A stretch of 64,000 nucleotides of DNA from Lepidurus packardi (lineage: Eukaryota; Arthropoda; Branchiopoda; Notostraca; Triopsidae), in NCBI GenBank assembly GCA_023053545.1, contig JAKZAN010000005.1:10602001-10666000 (forward strand), given 5' to 3'. Each line of letters starts with the position of its first letter. The stretch's first letter is position 1. Shown one piece after another: positions 63,201 to 64,000 of this stretch. The notes beneath the pieces are model-generated. The model saw nothing but the letters and a program-made list of their open reading frames with translations, was not told the origin of the DNA and ran no database searches. A program made the translations under genes and the position numbers.

Positions 63201-63994
63201 CCCTACGGGGCCAATCAACCAGAACAACAAAACATTAGCAACGTTCGGGACGTGAGACAAAAAAAGCTCTAATTGAAGATAAGGGTTGCGAATTAGTGTA
63301 ATTTGTGAGAGGAAAGGTTAGTCCAATAGATTTCTCTTCGTTCCAGTTTCTTTTTGTATCCATTCTTGTTTCATTTTGGGTGGGACGTCGGCCGAAGTCC
63401 CATTCACAATACAAGTTAAAAGCTAATCAATAAACTAGACAGGATCAATATGAACCTTTCCGTGGGCAAGTTTTTGCTCGACACGCCTCGATAAGTATAC
63501 AGCAGACGTTGAACGTAGAAGTAGAGCACTGAGCCTGCCTGCCATCACTAGAAATGACCGTTTTTCAATAGGTTTTTCAGATCTTGCCAGGCTCTGATTT
63601 CTGTTGACGTACCCCAAAACCCTTGGAAATTCTGTTGGAGCATAAACAAGCTTTACGAGTACATTATCGCCCAATGGGGCAGAAAGAGAAAGAAAAAGAG
63701 ACAAAGAAAAAGAGGAGTCACGTGATACTTTTCGCGCTTATTGATCCGTTAATACCTGCAGCTAAGTACTCTATTACAAAAAAGTTCCTTTGATTACCGC
63801 GGATTCAGTTTCAACAAGCTTTTCAATAGTGTACTCCAAACAAAGAGACCAGAATGACGTCATTTAACATACGGTAAAGTTCAAAACTACAACAAAGATA
63901 CAGCGTTGGGAACAAAGATCACGAGTTGGCAACGCTAATTTACCTGGATGAAGACGTGAAGGTTGCCCGAGTGCTTCGTCGGGATCTTTTTCAT
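60296..63994 (-). CDS. NDRG: NDRG-family alpha/beta-hydrolase-fold protein, 5' may be incomplete
   Basis: Eight exons join in phase to give 345 aa inside the window: 63994-63944, 63202-63139, 63058-62941, 62877-62691, 62154-62077, 61833-61724, 61282-61111 and 60553-60296. Family marks are AIFLTVHDIGSNHTSFKTF, VHVDLPGQQDNAP, FPSMQELSEDLVDVL, VIGLGEGAGANILTRLGLKN and the helical cap KVDNKEKVMAEFQAKLREN. The fold lacks a full catalytic triad (GEGAG, no nucleophilic Ser), as is usual for NDRG proteins, which are thought to be non-enzymatic regulators of trafficking and stress responses; the Drosophila member is MESK2. The ATG at 63994 follows an AG acceptor 6 nt from the window edge, so more N-terminal exons may lie outside. 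Exon 4 ends at a weak GTTATG donor, supported by the conserved join. Confidence 0.92.
60597..60633 (-). pseudogene. 5' half of a tRNA-Tyr
   Basis: On the minus strand CATCTGG (acceptor side), TA, the D-arm GCTCAGTTGGTAGAGC and the anticodon side GTGGACTGTAG follow in order, 37 nt in all. This is the 5' exon of an intron-containing tRNA-Tyr(GTA). No matching TPsiC arm or 3' acceptor half follows within the next 150 nt, so it is truncated. It lies in the last NDRG intron, 44 nt from the acceptor. Confidence 0.65.
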
Positions 63995-64000
63995 CTGTAA

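Overview
This window looks like a gene-dense piece of an arthropod nuclear genome. I infer that from short GT-AG introns (many 45-100 bp) and from arthropod-type genes: a Beat-family immunoglobulin protein, a multiple-wing-hairs-like GBD/FH3 protein, and a Tyr/Pro-rich secreted repeat protein paired with a membrane ZP-domain protein. A CLUAP1/IFT38 gene shows that intraflagellar transport is kept. The species cannot be fixed from the sequence. All multi-exon models were built by hand: exons were joined at visible GT/AG sites and the lengths and phases checked to be consistent. Family names come from motif recognition, not from a search.

Layout. 0.2-2.0 kb: GATTC-rich sequence with a tandem repeat. 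2.1-8.3 kb (+): beat-like gene with a hAT-type MITE in an intron. 9.9-17.6 kb (-): MINPP1 phosphatase and an mwh-like planar-polarity effector. 18.8-29.4 kb (-): a compact same-strand run of an SLC26A11-like anion transporter, STRAP, CLUAP1, NAA60 and SPC24. 29.5-36.8 kb: repeat-rich, poor in intact genes, with palindromic tandem repeats, a decayed Helentron (PIF1-type helicase pieces plus an endonuclease domain), AT-rich microsatellites, one probably intact U6 snRNA and a broken zinc-finger gene. 36.8-50.0 kb (-): RNASEH2B, an LDAF1/promethin-like gene with an unusual N-terminal extension, and a USP31/USP43-type deubiquitinase whose second intron carries a pogo/Tigger-like DNA transposon. 51.0-55.2 kb: the Tyr/Pro-rich protein (-) and the ZP protein (+), diverging from a 324-bp shared upstream region. 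55.9-59.8 kb (+): mitochondrial HSP70 (HSPA9). 60.3-64.0 kb (-): an NDRG-family gene running off the right edge, with the 5' half of a tRNA-Tyr in its last intron.

The genes are mostly conserved housekeeping functions that do not form one pathway. The most coherent neighbours are the divergent pair of putative cuticle/apical-matrix genes. The least explained parts are the mobile-element remnants, the paired intronic repeats of HSPA9, the extra N-terminal membrane segment on the LDAF1-like protein and a few short coding-like exons I could not name. I found no CRISPR array, operon-type system or clearly new multi-gene system.
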